Shown piece after piece: positions 1 through 7,178 of a DNA stretch of 9,696 bases (its first letter is position 1; every line of letters begins with the position of its first letter). The notes under the pieces are model-generated. The model was not told where the DNA came from. It ran no database searches and was given only the letters and a program-made list of their open reading frames with translations. The position numbers were made by a program, and so were the translations under genes. The DNA comes from an uncultured Bacteroidota bacterium (GTDB lineage: Bacteria; Bacteroidota; Bacteroidia; Chitinophagales; Chitinophagaceae). The stretch spans positions 1 to 9,696 of the forward strand of contig CAIVKT010000171.1 in assembly GCA_903906615.1 (NCBI GenBank). Direction: 5' to 3'.

Positions 1-96
1 CTGTGCGCCTGCGATAAAGGAGAAAAAAACAAGAAAAACCAATGTTGGGGCAACCGCTATTTTTCTAATAATGGATAGCGCCGTTTTATAGATCAT
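1..96 (-). CDS. N-terminus of a secreted or membrane protein (partial, cut by window edge)
   Basis: Only the first 32 codons are visible. They read MIYKTALSII, then RKIAVAP, then a hydrophobic run (TLVFLVFFSFIAGAQ). A short basic N-terminus followed by about 15 hydrophobic residues and AGAQ looks like a Sec signal peptide with cleavage after Ala, or a first membrane helix. The ATG at 96 is the likely start, because it directly precedes the basic region. An in-frame TTG at 117 would add seven residues. The gene starts 41 nt after the stop of the LptF/LptG-like permease on the same strand, so it is probably co-transcribed with it. The family cannot be identified from this fragment. Confidence 0.6.
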   Translation of the reverse strand, partial: MIYKTALSIIRKIAVAPTLVFLVFFSFIAGAQ

Positions 97-137
97 AGCG
101 AATGGTTCGTCTCCCAAAAATAAGACTTTACACCTGA

Positions 138-1214
138 TTATTTCACCTGTCTTCTATATAAGTAAAATCCCAGCATCGCAAACACTATATTAGGTATCCA
201 TACTGCTACAGTTGGGTTAAGGCCAGCCTTCGTAGATAAGGTAGTAGCTGTTTGCAGGAACATTACATATATCGCGCTCAATATGATTCCTACAGCCAGG
301 TGCAGCCCGCTGCCGCCCCTTACCTTTCTGCTGGCTATGCAGGCTCCTATTACCGTGAGTATAATAGCCGCAAATGGTTGCGCCGTGCGGCGCTGCTTCT
401 CCACATAATAAAAGTTCAGGTTTTCCCGGCCATGCAGGCGCTCTGTTTCCACATACCGGTTCAGCTCGGGTGTGGTCAGCGCTTCTTTTATAGCGTCTGT
501 CCTGTTCAGGTCTCCCGGCGTGAAGGCGTATCTCTGTTCCAGCTCAGGTATTCTTTGCAGCGTCTCTTTGTTACTGTCGTTAGTGCGGATCACCACATTG
601 TGCAGGTGCCATATCTTCTTTGATGTGTCATAGGTCACATAGTCAGCCATCAGCTTTCTTTTCAGCAGTGTGCCGTGTATGTTCTCCTCTGTAAAGTGCT
701 GTCCTGTATTGTTGCTGTAGTTATAGTTCTGCAAGTAGACATAGGTATCCTTCGCTATGCCCAGGTGCATATTGTCGCTCGCATACTTAAAGTTATCATC
801 ATTGATGTACTTGTCCTCAAATGCTATGCGGCCTTTGTTGGCAATAGGTATCAGCCAGTGGTTGGCCACCAGCGAAAATGCGCACAACAAACCACCAGCA
901 ATAAAATACGGCCTCAGAAAACGCTCATAAGACACCCCCGAAGAAAGTATGGCTATGATCTCCGACTTATATGCCATCTTGGAAGTGAAGAAGATAGTGG
1001 CGATAAATATGAACAGCGGGAACAGCAATGCTGTGATGTGCGGGACAAAATCCTTGTAATAGTTCATCACCGTTACAAACGAGGCCTTCTTGGCCATTAT
1101 ATCGTCCACTTTCTGCGAATAATCTATGACACAGGATATCACCGCCAGCACCAATATCGAGAAGAAAAAGGTGCTGTAGAATTTTTTGACGATATACCAG
1201 TCTATTTTCTTCAT
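138..1214 (-). CDS. LptF/LptG-family permease (YjgP/YjgQ)
   Basis: Inner-membrane subunit of the LPS transporter. Known family members form the LptB2FG ABC complex that extracts lipopolysaccharide from the inner membrane and passes it to LptC/LptA. The predicted protein is 358 aa with the family layout: TM1 about residues 14-31, TM2 61-78, TM3 103-125, a large periplasmic beta-rich domain at about 126-275, then three more helices at about 279-294, 305-325 and 336-354. The N-terminus MKKIDWYIVKKF and the sequences following TM1 and TM2 are typical. I chose the ATG at 1214. An in-frame GTG at 1235 would add seven residues that do not look like family sequence. It lies 68 nt after the tgt stop on the same strand, so an operon is likely. 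Whether it acts as LptF or LptG is not decidable from sequence alone, so no symbol is given. Confidence 0.9.
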   Translation of the reverse strand: MKKIDWYIVKKFYSTFFFSILVLAVISCVIDYSQKVDDIMAKKASFVTVMNYYKDFVPHITALLFPLFIFIATIFFTSKMAYKSEIIAILSSGVSYERFLRPYFIAGGLLCAFSLVANHWLIPIANKGRIAFEDKYINDDNFKYASDNMHLGIAKDTYVYLQNYNYSNNTGQHFTEENIHGTLLKRKLMADYVTYDTSKKIWHLHNVVIRTNDSNKETLQRIPELEQRYAFTPGDLNRTDAIKEALTTPELNRYVETERLHGRENLNFYYVEKQRRTAQPFAAIILTVIGACIASRKVRGGSGLHLAVGIILSAIYVMFLQTATTLSTKAGLNPTVAVWIPNIVFAMLGFYLYRRQVK

Positions 1215-1282
1215 TGGCTCACCAAATGTAAACACTCAAACGCTAAAAGTATCTAAAAATAAAGAACGTACAAGACGGCAGG

Positions 1283-2413
1283 TTATAATCTGTTCTTCAG
1301 CTGCGGTATCATCTCGTTCTTCCAGGCATTATAGTTGCCCTGTATGATGTGCGCCCGTGCCTCTTTTACCAGTTGCAGGTAAAAGGCCAGGTTATGTATA
1401 CTGGCTATCGTAAGTGCCAGCAGTTCTTTGGCTACGAACAGGTGCCGTAGATAAGCCTTGCTGTAGTATTGGCTGGTGTGGCAGTCCAGGTCTTCATCTA
1501 TCACGCTGAAGTCGGTAGCCCATTTCTTATTCTTTATGTTGATGACCCCCTTGCGTGTAAACAACATACCGTTCCTGCCATTTCGGGTAGGCATCACGCA
1601 GTCAAACATATCTATGCCCAGCGCTATATTCTCTAATATATTCCACGGTGTGCCTACGCCCATCAGGTAGCGGGGCTTGTCTTGCGGCAGAAATTCGCAA
1701 CAGTGCGCACACATCTCATACATCATCTCCTCCGGCTCACCTACCGACAGCCCGCCTATCGCATTGCCTTCACATTCCATACTCGCCACAAACTCAGATG
1801 ATGCCTGCCGTAGGTCTTTATACGTGCTGCCCTGTATAATAGGGAACAGCGACTGGCTGTAGCCATATTTTGCCTCTGTGTCGCCAAAGTGCTGCACGCA
1901 CCGTGCCAGCCACCGATGCGTCAGTTCCATGGATTTCCTTGCATATTCGTAATCCGAAGGGTAGGGAGGGCACTCATCAAATGCCATGATGATGTCCGCG
2001 CCTATGCTGCGCTGCGTATCCATCACATTCTCCGGCGTAAATAAATGCTTCGACCCGTCTATGTGCGATTGAAACAACACACCTTCTTCCTTTATCTTTC
2101 TGTTGGCTGCCAGCGAAAAAACCTGGTAGCCGCCGCTGTCCGTAAGTATAGGGTGGTTCCATCCATTGAATTTGTGCAGTCCTCCTGCTTCTTCTATGAT
2201 CTTCACGCCCGGCCTCAGGTACAGGTGGTATGTATTGCCCAGTATGATCCGCGCCTTCACCTCCTGCTCCAGTTGCTGCTGCGTCACCGCCTTCACACTG
2301 CCCACCGTGCCCACCGGCATAAAGATAGGTGTCTCGATCACCCCATGCCCCGTAGTCATCACGCCCGCCCGGGCCGATGAATTGCTATCCTTTGCTGTTA
2401 ATTCGAATGTCAT
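1283..2413 (-). CDS. tgt: Queuine/preQ1 tRNA-ribosyltransferase (tRNA-guanine transglycosylase)
   Basis: Exchanges guanine-34 in GU(N) anticodon tRNAs for preQ1, a step of queuosine synthesis; a cytoplasmic TIM-barrel enzyme. The 376 aa length is normal for bacterial Tgt. Visible motifs are TDSGGYQVFS with the general acid/base Asp92, FDECPP at 145-150, GGLSVGEP at 220-227 for base binding, and DCVMPTRNGRNG with the nucleophile Asp271. The zinc site is odd. Where most bacterial Tgt proteins carry CxCxxC followed by His, this one has LDCHTS at 309-314, so only Cys311 and His340 remain. I recall that Bacteroidota homologues commonly lack this motif. The ATG at 2413 gives the expected N-terminus MTFEL. 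The gene follows the sugar cassette by 58 nt. A weak promoter-like TGATTTTG overlaps the stop codon of the preceding gene, so both read-through and separate transcription are possible. Confidence 0.96.
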   Translation of the reverse strand: MTFELTAKDSNSSARAGVMTTGHGVIETPIFMPVGTVGSVKAVTQQQLEQEVKARIILGNTYHLYLRPGVKIIEEAGGLHKFNGWNHPILTDSGGYQVFSLAANRKIKEEGVLFQSHIDGSKHLFTPENVMDTQRSIGADIIMAFDECPPYPSDYEYARKSMELTHRWLARCVQHFGDTEAKYGYSQSLFPIIQGSTYKDLRQASSEFVASMECEGNAIGGLSVGEPEEMMYEMCAHCCEFLPQDKPRYLMGVGTPWNILENIALGIDMFDCVMPTRNGRNGMLFTRKGVINIKNKKWATDFSVIDEDLDCHTSQYYSKAYLRHLFVAKELLALTIASIHNLAFYLQLVKEARAHIIQGNYNAWKNEMIPQLKNRL

Positions 2414-2471
2414 TGTTGTAAATCCCTTTTACTAACCTCGTTAGCTTAGTGTAGGTATAGCTGCTGCAAAA

Positions 2472-3005
2472 TCAAAACGGGCTGTCAAACTCCCCCAACC
2501 CCACAAACGATCTGTCCCGTGCCGATACAATAGGATCAGCAACACCCCAGTCAAAGCCAATGCTGTCGAACCGTATGCCCGTATCATGCTCTTTGTTGTA
2601 TTCCGATGATACCAGGTAATAGGTGACTGCATTATCAGTAAGCGCCCTGAAGCCATGTGCAAAACCTTCAGGTATGTAATAGGCTTTATTATTCTCTGCC
2701 GATAATTCGTCGGCAAAATATCGTCCGTATGTAGGAGAGTCCTTACGCATATCCACGATCACATCCAGTATAGCTCCCTGCTGGCAAAAGACTACTTTGC
2801 TGTGTTGGTGCGGGGGTAATTGGAAGTGCATGCCCCGTATCACATCTTTCTTTGATGAGGAAAAATAGCTCTCCCGCAGCACAAAGTCTATCCCTGCCTT
2901 CTTCAGCCGGCTCTCCTGGAAAGTTTTTACGAACGTCCCTCTATCATCCTCAGAGGAGGGCATAGTGAAGATGTATGCGCCATTAAGTATGTTATTCGCT
3001 ACCAT
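2472..3005 (-). CDS. rfbC: RmlC-like nucleotide-sugar 3- and/or 5-epimerase
   Basis: Cupin-fold epimerase of the dTDP-4-dehydrorhamnose 3,5-epimerase family, 177 aa (usual about 180). Motifs: DDRGTF at 20-25, VIRGMHFQ at 55-62 with probable catalytic His60, PTYG at 91-94, IPEGFAHGF at 111-119, the Tyr130 region that aligns with the catalytic Tyr of RmlC, GIRFDS at 143-148, and SARD at 161-164, whose Asp probably pairs with His60. The neighbours are a CDP-glucose synthase and a CDP-glucose dehydratase, not RmlA/RmlB. The substrate is therefore inferred to be CDP-4-keto-6-deoxyglucose, epimerised at C3 and/or C5. The symbol follows family usage and does not imply dTDP-rhamnose. It starts 15 nt after the rfbG stop. 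An AGGAG sits 9 nt before the ATG, a Shine-Dalgarno-like site that is unusual in this window. Confidence 0.88.
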   Translation of the reverse strand: MVANNILNGAYIFTMPSSEDDRGTFVKTFQESRLKKAGIDFVLRESYFSSSKKDVIRGMHFQLPPHQHSKVVFCQQGAILDVIVDMRKDSPTYGRYFADELSAENNKAYYIPEGFAHGFRALTDNAVTYYLVSSEYNKEHDTGIRFDSIGFDWGVADPIVSARDRSFVGLGEFDSPF

Positions 3006-3020
3006 TGATCAGTTCTCCTC

Positions 3021-4106
3021 TTATCCAAAATAGGCTTCTATCTGCTTCATACACTTTTCGTGCGCGGTGTGGTGCTTATCGGCATACCATTCAGCGGTCC
3101 ATTTTATTGCTGTGCGTGCATCCATTTGCGATTTCCAGCCCAGGTGTTCCATAGCCTTACTGCTGTCCAGTAGCAAGAGATTAGCCTCATGTGGCGCGCC
3201 CTCCTGTGGAAAGCTCTTGTGGCTACCAGCGCCATAGGCTTCTATAAAGGTCTTGGTCAGGTCTTCCACGGTCAGCATATCCTCCGGGTTAGGGCCAAAG
3301 TTGTATGCCGTACTGTACTTAGTGTTGTCTTCTGTCATCTTCGCGCCCAGCAGCAGGTACGCGCCCAGTGGCTCCAGCACATGTTGCCATGGTCGTATAC
3401 TATTCGGGTTGCGCAGGCCCACGGTCTCGCCAAACGCTATTGACCGCACAATGTCCGGCACTATCCTGTCGTCCGAATAATCGCCGCCGCCTATCACATT
3501 ACCCGCCCTTGCGGCAGATATGGATTTTTCATGGTTCGAATAATCCTTCGGGTTAAAGAACGACCTCCTGTAAGAATCTATAACGATCTCAGCCGCTGCC
3601 TTGCTCGCAGAGTAAGGGTCATACCCGCCAAGCTTGTCATCTTCTTTAAAAGGCAGTCCGCGCTCGGGGTTGTCATATACCTTGTCGGTGGTTATCATTA
3701 CGCCCACAGCCGGTGGCACTAATGTACGCATCGCATCCAGTACATGCGCCGTGCCTTGTGCGTTCACCAAAAAGGTATATGCGGGCATATCATAGCCACG
3801 GCGCACCAGCGGCTGCGCGGCCAGGTGAAAGATAAAATGTGGTTCAAACCGCACGATCTCTGTTTGCAGCTTTTGCTTGTCGCATATATCTGCTATCACA
3901 GTGCTGTAGCATAGGCTGTCGCCATCTATTTGGTTATAGAGGTCATTGCTTTTTTCTGGGGCCAGCGAGTAGCCCTTTACATTGGCGCCCAGCCAGTGCA
4001 GTATCTGCAGCATCCATGCGCCCTTAAAGCCGGTATGGCCTGTCAGCAGCACACGCTTGCCGCTATATATCGAGCGCAGGTATTCCGCGCTTACCACTTT
4101 TTCCAT
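3021..4106 (-). CDS. rfbG: CDP-glucose 4,6-dehydratase
   Basis: Extended short-chain dehydrogenase that converts CDP-D-glucose to CDP-4-keto-6-deoxy-D-glucose with bound NAD, the branch point to CDP-dideoxy and CDP-deoxy sugars of O-antigens and other glycans. The protein is 361 aa, normal for the family. The Rossmann motif GHTGFKG is at 23-29 and HLAAQPLVRRGY at 94-105. The catalytic set is Thr140-Asp141-Lys142 (TTDKVY) with Tyr165 and Lys169 (YSASK). The last block, RPWQHVLEPLGAYLLL at 238-253, is diagnostic for this enzyme rather than dTDP- or GDP-sugar dehydratases. Its start overlaps the end of rfbF by 16 nt, so the two are almost certainly translated from one mRNA. No reductase, aminotransferase or 3-dehydrase that would finish the sugar lies in this window. 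Confidence 0.96.
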   Translation of the reverse strand: MEKVVSAEYLRSIYSGKRVLLTGHTGFKGAWMLQILHWLGANVKGYSLAPEKSNDLYNQIDGDSLCYSTVIADICDKQKLQTEIVRFEPHFIFHLAAQPLVRRGYDMPAYTFLVNAQGTAHVLDAMRTLVPPAVGVMITTDKVYDNPERGLPFKEDDKLGGYDPYSASKAAAEIVIDSYRRSFFNPKDYSNHEKSISAARAGNVIGGGDYSDDRIVPDIVRSIAFGETVGLRNPNSIRPWQHVLEPLGAYLLLGAKMTEDNTKYSTAYNFGPNPEDMLTVEDLTKTFIEAYGAGSHKSFPQEGAPHEANLLLLDSSKAMEHLGWKSQMDARTAIKWTAEWYADKHHTAHEKCMKQIEAYFG

Positions 4107-4864
4107 ATCGGTTCGGTTTGCCAGAGGTGTTCTAATTCTTCTTTATCACGCAGTGTGTCCATGCACTTCCAGAAGTTGTGGTGCTTGTAGGCCGCTATCT
4201 GCCGGTCGCGGGCCAGGTCGTCCATCGGCTGCCGCTCCCACATCATATCGTCTGCTTCGTTGTTCAGGTATTGGGCTATGCCCGGCTCTATCACAAAAAA
4301 GCCGCCATTGATCCAGGTACCCGAGTCTGCCGGCTTTTCTTCAAAGGCATCAATGATGCCCGTATCTTCCATTTTGATCACGCCAAACCTGCTCGTGGCC
4401 TGTATCGCCGTCATGGTGCATATCTTACCGCTCTGCTCATGAAATTTCACCAGCTCGTCTATATTCACATCGGCCACGCCATCGCCATACGTCAGCATAA
4501 AACGCTCATAACCTACATAGGGCAATACACGCTTCAGCCTGCCTGCGGTCATGGTATCCAATCCCGTGTCTATCAGCGATATTTTAAAGGGTTCCGCATT
4601 CGTGCGGTGTATCTCTATCGAGTTGTTCGAGAGGTCTACCGTCATATCTGCATTGTGCAGAAAATAGTTGGCAAAATACTCCTTGATCACGTGGGCTTTA
4701 TAGCCCAGGCACACTATAAACTCAGTATGTCCGTAAGCAGCATATATCTTCATGATATGCCACAATATGGGCTTGCCGCCTATCTCTATCATAGGCTTCG
4801 GCTTCAGCAACGATTCTTCGGATATACGGGTGCCCCTGCCCCCTGCAAATATGACTACCTTCAT
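4091..4864 (-). CDS. rfbF: Glucose-1-phosphate cytidylyltransferase
   Basis: Makes CDP-glucose from glucose-1-phosphate and CTP, the committed step of CDP-deoxysugar synthesis. The protein is 257 aa, as expected. It shows the nucleotidyltransferase signature AGGRGTR at 7-13 and KPKPM at 21-25, the metal-binding YGDGVAD at 126-132, FEEKP at 174-178 and WINGGFFV at 184-191. The extended GGRGTRISEES stretch and the pairing with rfbG separate it from the dTDP- and UDP-glucose pyrophosphorylases. It is the first gene of the rfbF-rfbG-rfbC cassette. The ATG at 4864 is the only sensible start, because MKVVIFAGG begins the fold. A TATATTTG promoter-like box ends just 5 nt before this ATG, so the mRNA may have almost no leader. 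Confidence 0.96.
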   Translation of the reverse strand: MKVVIFAGGRGTRISEESLLKPKPMIEIGGKPILWHIMKIYAAYGHTEFIVCLGYKAHVIKEYFANYFLHNADMTVDLSNNSIEIHRTNAEPFKISLIDTGLDTMTAGRLKRVLPYVGYERFMLTYGDGVADVNIDELVKFHEQSGKICTMTAIQATSRFGVIKMEDTGIIDAFEEKPADSGTWINGGFFVIEPGIAQYLNNEADDMMWERQPMDDLARDRQIAAYKHHNFWKCMDTLRDKEELEHLWQTEPIWKKW

Positions 4865-4869
4865 GGCAA

Positions 4870-4877
4870 CAAATATA
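4870..4877 (-). promoter_or_regulatory. Candidate -7 promoter box for the rfbFGC cassette
   Basis: On the minus strand this reads TATATTTG, a full match to the Bacteroidota -7 consensus TAnnTTTG. No clear TTTG lies about 19 nt upstream. A start about 5 nt downstream of the box would put the transcription start at or next to the rfbF ATG, giving a leaderless or near-leaderless mRNA. The spacer upstream also carries GTTGATA twice, 1 nt apart (plus strand, about 4880-4894). An AT-rich spacer can give this match by chance, so this is a candidate only. Confidence 0.35.
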
Positions 4878-4922
4878 AGTTGATAGGTTGATAAGTTTAC
4901 AGCCTCTTCATAAGTAAATTAG

Positions 4923-4956
4923 TATCCCCACGTTAAATGTGGTTAACGTGGGGATA
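4923..4956 (-). terminator. Strong hairpin downstream of the protease lipoprotein gene
   Basis: A perfect 14-bp inverted repeat (TATCCCCACGTTAA and its complement) with a 6-nt loop ATGTGG. It begins 37 nt past the stop of the minus-strand gene at 4994 and lies 58 nt upstream of rfbF, where a terminator or mRNA-end-protecting hairpin would sit. No run of U follows the stem on either strand, so it is not a textbook intrinsic terminator. A protein-binding palindrome upstream of rfbF is the alternative. Confidence 0.55.
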
Positions 4957-4993
4957 TTAGGTAAAATCAATTATTAGTAATGCCCTATGTATG

Positions 4994-6628
4994 CTAATTA
5001 TACGACACTTTGAGCTTGTTGAATATTTCCTGGGTAGATATGGCAAAACCTATGCCTTCAGTGCCTACGCCTATCAATTTTGAGGTCACAATACCAAGTA
5101 CAGTACCCGATTTATTGATTAGTGCGCCGCCGCTGTTACCCCCATTTATGCTCACATCTGTTTGCAGGTAATTAACATCATTCGCTTTACGTACGCCCGA
5201 TAGGATACCTTTTGATACACTCTGTCCCAGGTCTACACTTTTAGGTGTGCCTATAGCCCATACGTCTACACCGATCTCCGGGTCTGCTTCCTGGCTCAGT
5301 AACAATGGTGTAAGCCCTGTTTTTTCGATCTTGATCAGCGCCAGGTCGGCTTCCATATTTTTCCTTACTATCGTCGCATCCGCTTTAGTGCCGTCATTGA
5401 ATATGATCTCTATTTTTTTAGTACCGGTAACAACGTGATAGGCAGTTATAATATAACCGTCTGCCGATACTACTACTCCGCTCCCATGGCCATCGTCTAC
5501 TTTTACGGTTACCACTGATTTCATATAGTCATTCATTCTGCTACCTTCTGCCACCACAGGTTTAGGGATAATTATCGAATGAAGTGTATCAACTTTGGTT
5601 TTGCCGGAAATTGTCAATATGTTTTTACTGCTGAGTTCTTTTCTTACATCTATCAGCGCGTAGGCAAGATTATCCTTCATCGCATTGAGCATTTGTTCCC
5701 TGAATTCTGATTCGCTACAGCCAAGCGGAACAGTGAACAGGTCAGATTTTTTTGTAGTCTTCAAGTCACATACTTTTTCTTTATAGTAATTGAGTGCTTC
5801 CCAGTCAATACTTAGCTCTACGCTCAGCAGGTCGTTGGGCATGTATTTCTCTGAGGTTCGCTGTTTCATTCTTTTGCTCAGGTAGCTTTGTACATAGTGG
5901 AAGGTGACTTTTTTAATAGTTGCATTCAGAAAAAGCGAGTTGTTGATGTCTGTAAATACAGAACTCGAAGTATCAATGAAATTCATTCCTTTCAGCGTCG
6001 TATTGAGCAGGTCTGTGAATATGGTATTGTCCACTTTTACATCTTCCCTGTCTTTTGATTTGTTATGTTTTCTTACACTCCTCGAGTCTTTTTGTCTACC
6101 GGTACTATATCCTTTAAGGCTCAGATAGTCATGCCACAAAATATCAGACCCTTTTGCATCAAAAGCGGTATTGTTGATCAGCATGTATTTTTCAGTACTC
6201 TTTCTTTTTTCGTAAGGCACCAACGCCGGAATCTTTTGTACACTTTTGTATTTTCTCGTTTTAGGAGAAATAAGGTCTATCGGAATGCCATAGAACCATC
6301 CATAAAATGGCACCGCAAGGTCTAATATCGCAAAAGCAAACGTGGGACTGCGTTTGTCTATCTGGAAAGCATAGTTAGTACTTTTATAGCCCTCTTTTTC
6401 AACCCTTACTGTGTTATAAATTTTCATTTTATCGAATTTCGTTTTCGATACATTTTTTACCGGGGCTTCTTTTGCTACTTTAATAGTAGCATCACGGGTT
6501 GTTGTTTCTAGAGTTACCTTCTGTTTTCTGCTCGAAAAAAGAGTAGCGCAACCCGACAGCATCAGGGCAGACGCGACTACAACAGTAATACAGTTTTTAA
6601 GCATATTTCTCTTAAATGTGTAGTTCAT
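4994..6628 (-). CDS. Lipoprotein with C-terminal trypsin-like serine protease domain
   Basis: A 544-aa predicted lipoprotein. The signal peptide ends in the lipobox LSGC with Cys27 as the lipidated residue. Residues about 28-135 start with CATLFSSRKQKVTL and carry a short beta-rich stretch plus GWFYGIPIDLISPKTRKY (110-127), resembling the PEGA-like part of small Bacteroidota lipoproteins. Residues about 136-360 are a region I do not recognise. Residues about 366-540 are an S1C (HtrA-type) protease: GSGVVVSADGYIITAYHVV with His398, ADLALIKI with Asp428, and GGNSGGAL with Ser499. All three triad residues are present, so it is probably active at the cell envelope. It ends right after the protease fold with no PDZ domain, unlike DegP/DegQ. 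The ATG at 6628 follows an A-rich leader; Met9 is an alternative start. A weak TATATTTA box lies at 6651-6644. The gene stands alone and is visibly more AT-rich than its neighbours. Substrate and role are unknown. Confidence 0.85.
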   Translation of the reverse strand: MNYTFKRNMLKNCITVVVASALMLSGCATLFSSRKQKVTLETTTRDATIKVAKEAPVKNVSKTKFDKMKIYNTVRVEKEGYKSTNYAFQIDKRSPTFAFAILDLAVPFYGWFYGIPIDLISPKTRKYKSVQKIPALVPYEKRKSTEKYMLINNTAFDAKGSDILWHDYLSLKGYSTGRQKDSRSVRKHNKSKDREDVKVDNTIFTDLLNTTLKGMNFIDTSSSVFTDINNSLFLNATIKKVTFHYVQSYLSKRMKQRTSEKYMPNDLLSVELSIDWEALNYYKEKVCDLKTTKKSDLFTVPLGCSESEFREQMLNAMKDNLAYALIDVRKELSSKNILTISGKTKVDTLHSIIIPKPVVAEGSRMNDYMKSVVTVKVDDGHGSGVVVSADGYIITAYHVVTGTKKIEIIFNDGTKADATIVRKNMEADLALIKIEKTGLTPLLLSQEADPEIGVDVWAIGTPKSVDLGQSVSKGILSGVRKANDVNYLQTDVSINGGNSGGALINKSGTVLGIVTSKLIGVGTEGIGFAISTQEIFNKLKVSYN

Positions 6629-6853
6629 TTTTTTAATTTGGAGTAAATATATCTATTTATTGTAAAAAAGAGAATAGGCTGAATTTATTTCTGCATGTTT
6701 ATCAGATAAATAGCTTATAACAGCATTATTATCAACCTCTGGTTACACAGAGCAATAACCAAGAAACACATCGTTTATGTAGTATGTTATATTCAAGCGC
6801 AGATGACACACATGAAATTACATTTTCAAAGGGTAGGTTTATTTACTTGCTTA

Positions 6854-7062
6854 CACTCGTGCAGGATACTCGTCGCTATGTATGGCATTCTGATAACTCC
6901 CGGTAGGGGCTTGGCTTGCCCTGCCCTCCTCGTGCAGGACACACCTCGCTATTTATGCGGCATTACAAGTGGCTCCCGGTATGGTTTGCGCTTGCCCCTC
7001 CACACTCGCGCACTACATTCTTCGCTACATATGCGGCATCATGGCAGGGTTTGCATTGCCTG
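6854..7062. repeat. Three degenerate tandem repeats of about 75 bp
   Basis: Copies run at about 6854-6925, 6926-6997 and 6998-7062. Shared landmarks in order are CTCGTGCAGGA (CTCGCGCACTA in copy 3), then CGCTATnTATGCGGCATT (6874-6889, 6947-6964, 7023-7039), then CTCCCGGTA (copies 1 and 2 only) and a GGnTTGnnTTGCC tail. Offsets between matching landmarks are 73 and 76 nt. The copies differ by substitutions and small indels, so this is an old tandem array. No identical spacer structure is present, so it is not a CRISPR array. No open frame is conserved between copies. Confidence 0.65.
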
Positions 7063-7178
7063 TTTTCACCTGCCAGGCAATTACCCCAATCATAATTATC
7101 ATTGCATCACTCCTTTAATAGTTCAAACCAATGGCTCTATAGATTTTTCGTCTTGGCACGTATTGCTTTCCTCACGAT

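Noticed and set aside
675..1256. Plus-strand open frame of 193 codons
   Set aside because: Fully opposite the LptF/LptG-like permease; no family resemblance.
2414..2471. preQ1 riboswitch before tgt
   Set aside because: The gap is 58 nt and lacks a clear stem-loop plus A-rich tail; only a 5-bp CTAAC/GTTAG stem is visible.
2472..4864. dTDP-rhamnose pathway
   Set aside because: The dehydratase motif RPWQHVLEPLGAYL and the cytidylyltransferase identify CDP-glucose chemistry; rmlA, rmlB and rmlD are absent.
4178..4891. Plus-strand open frame of 237 codons
   Set aside because: Mirror of rfbF; the composition follows from the codon usage of the real gene.
4994..6628. DegP/HtrA housekeeping protease
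   Set aside because: No PDZ domain, a lipobox at the N-terminus and a long non-protease front half.
6854..7062. CRISPR array
   Set aside because: Units are too long and too diverged, with no constant repeat/variable spacer structure and no cas genes.
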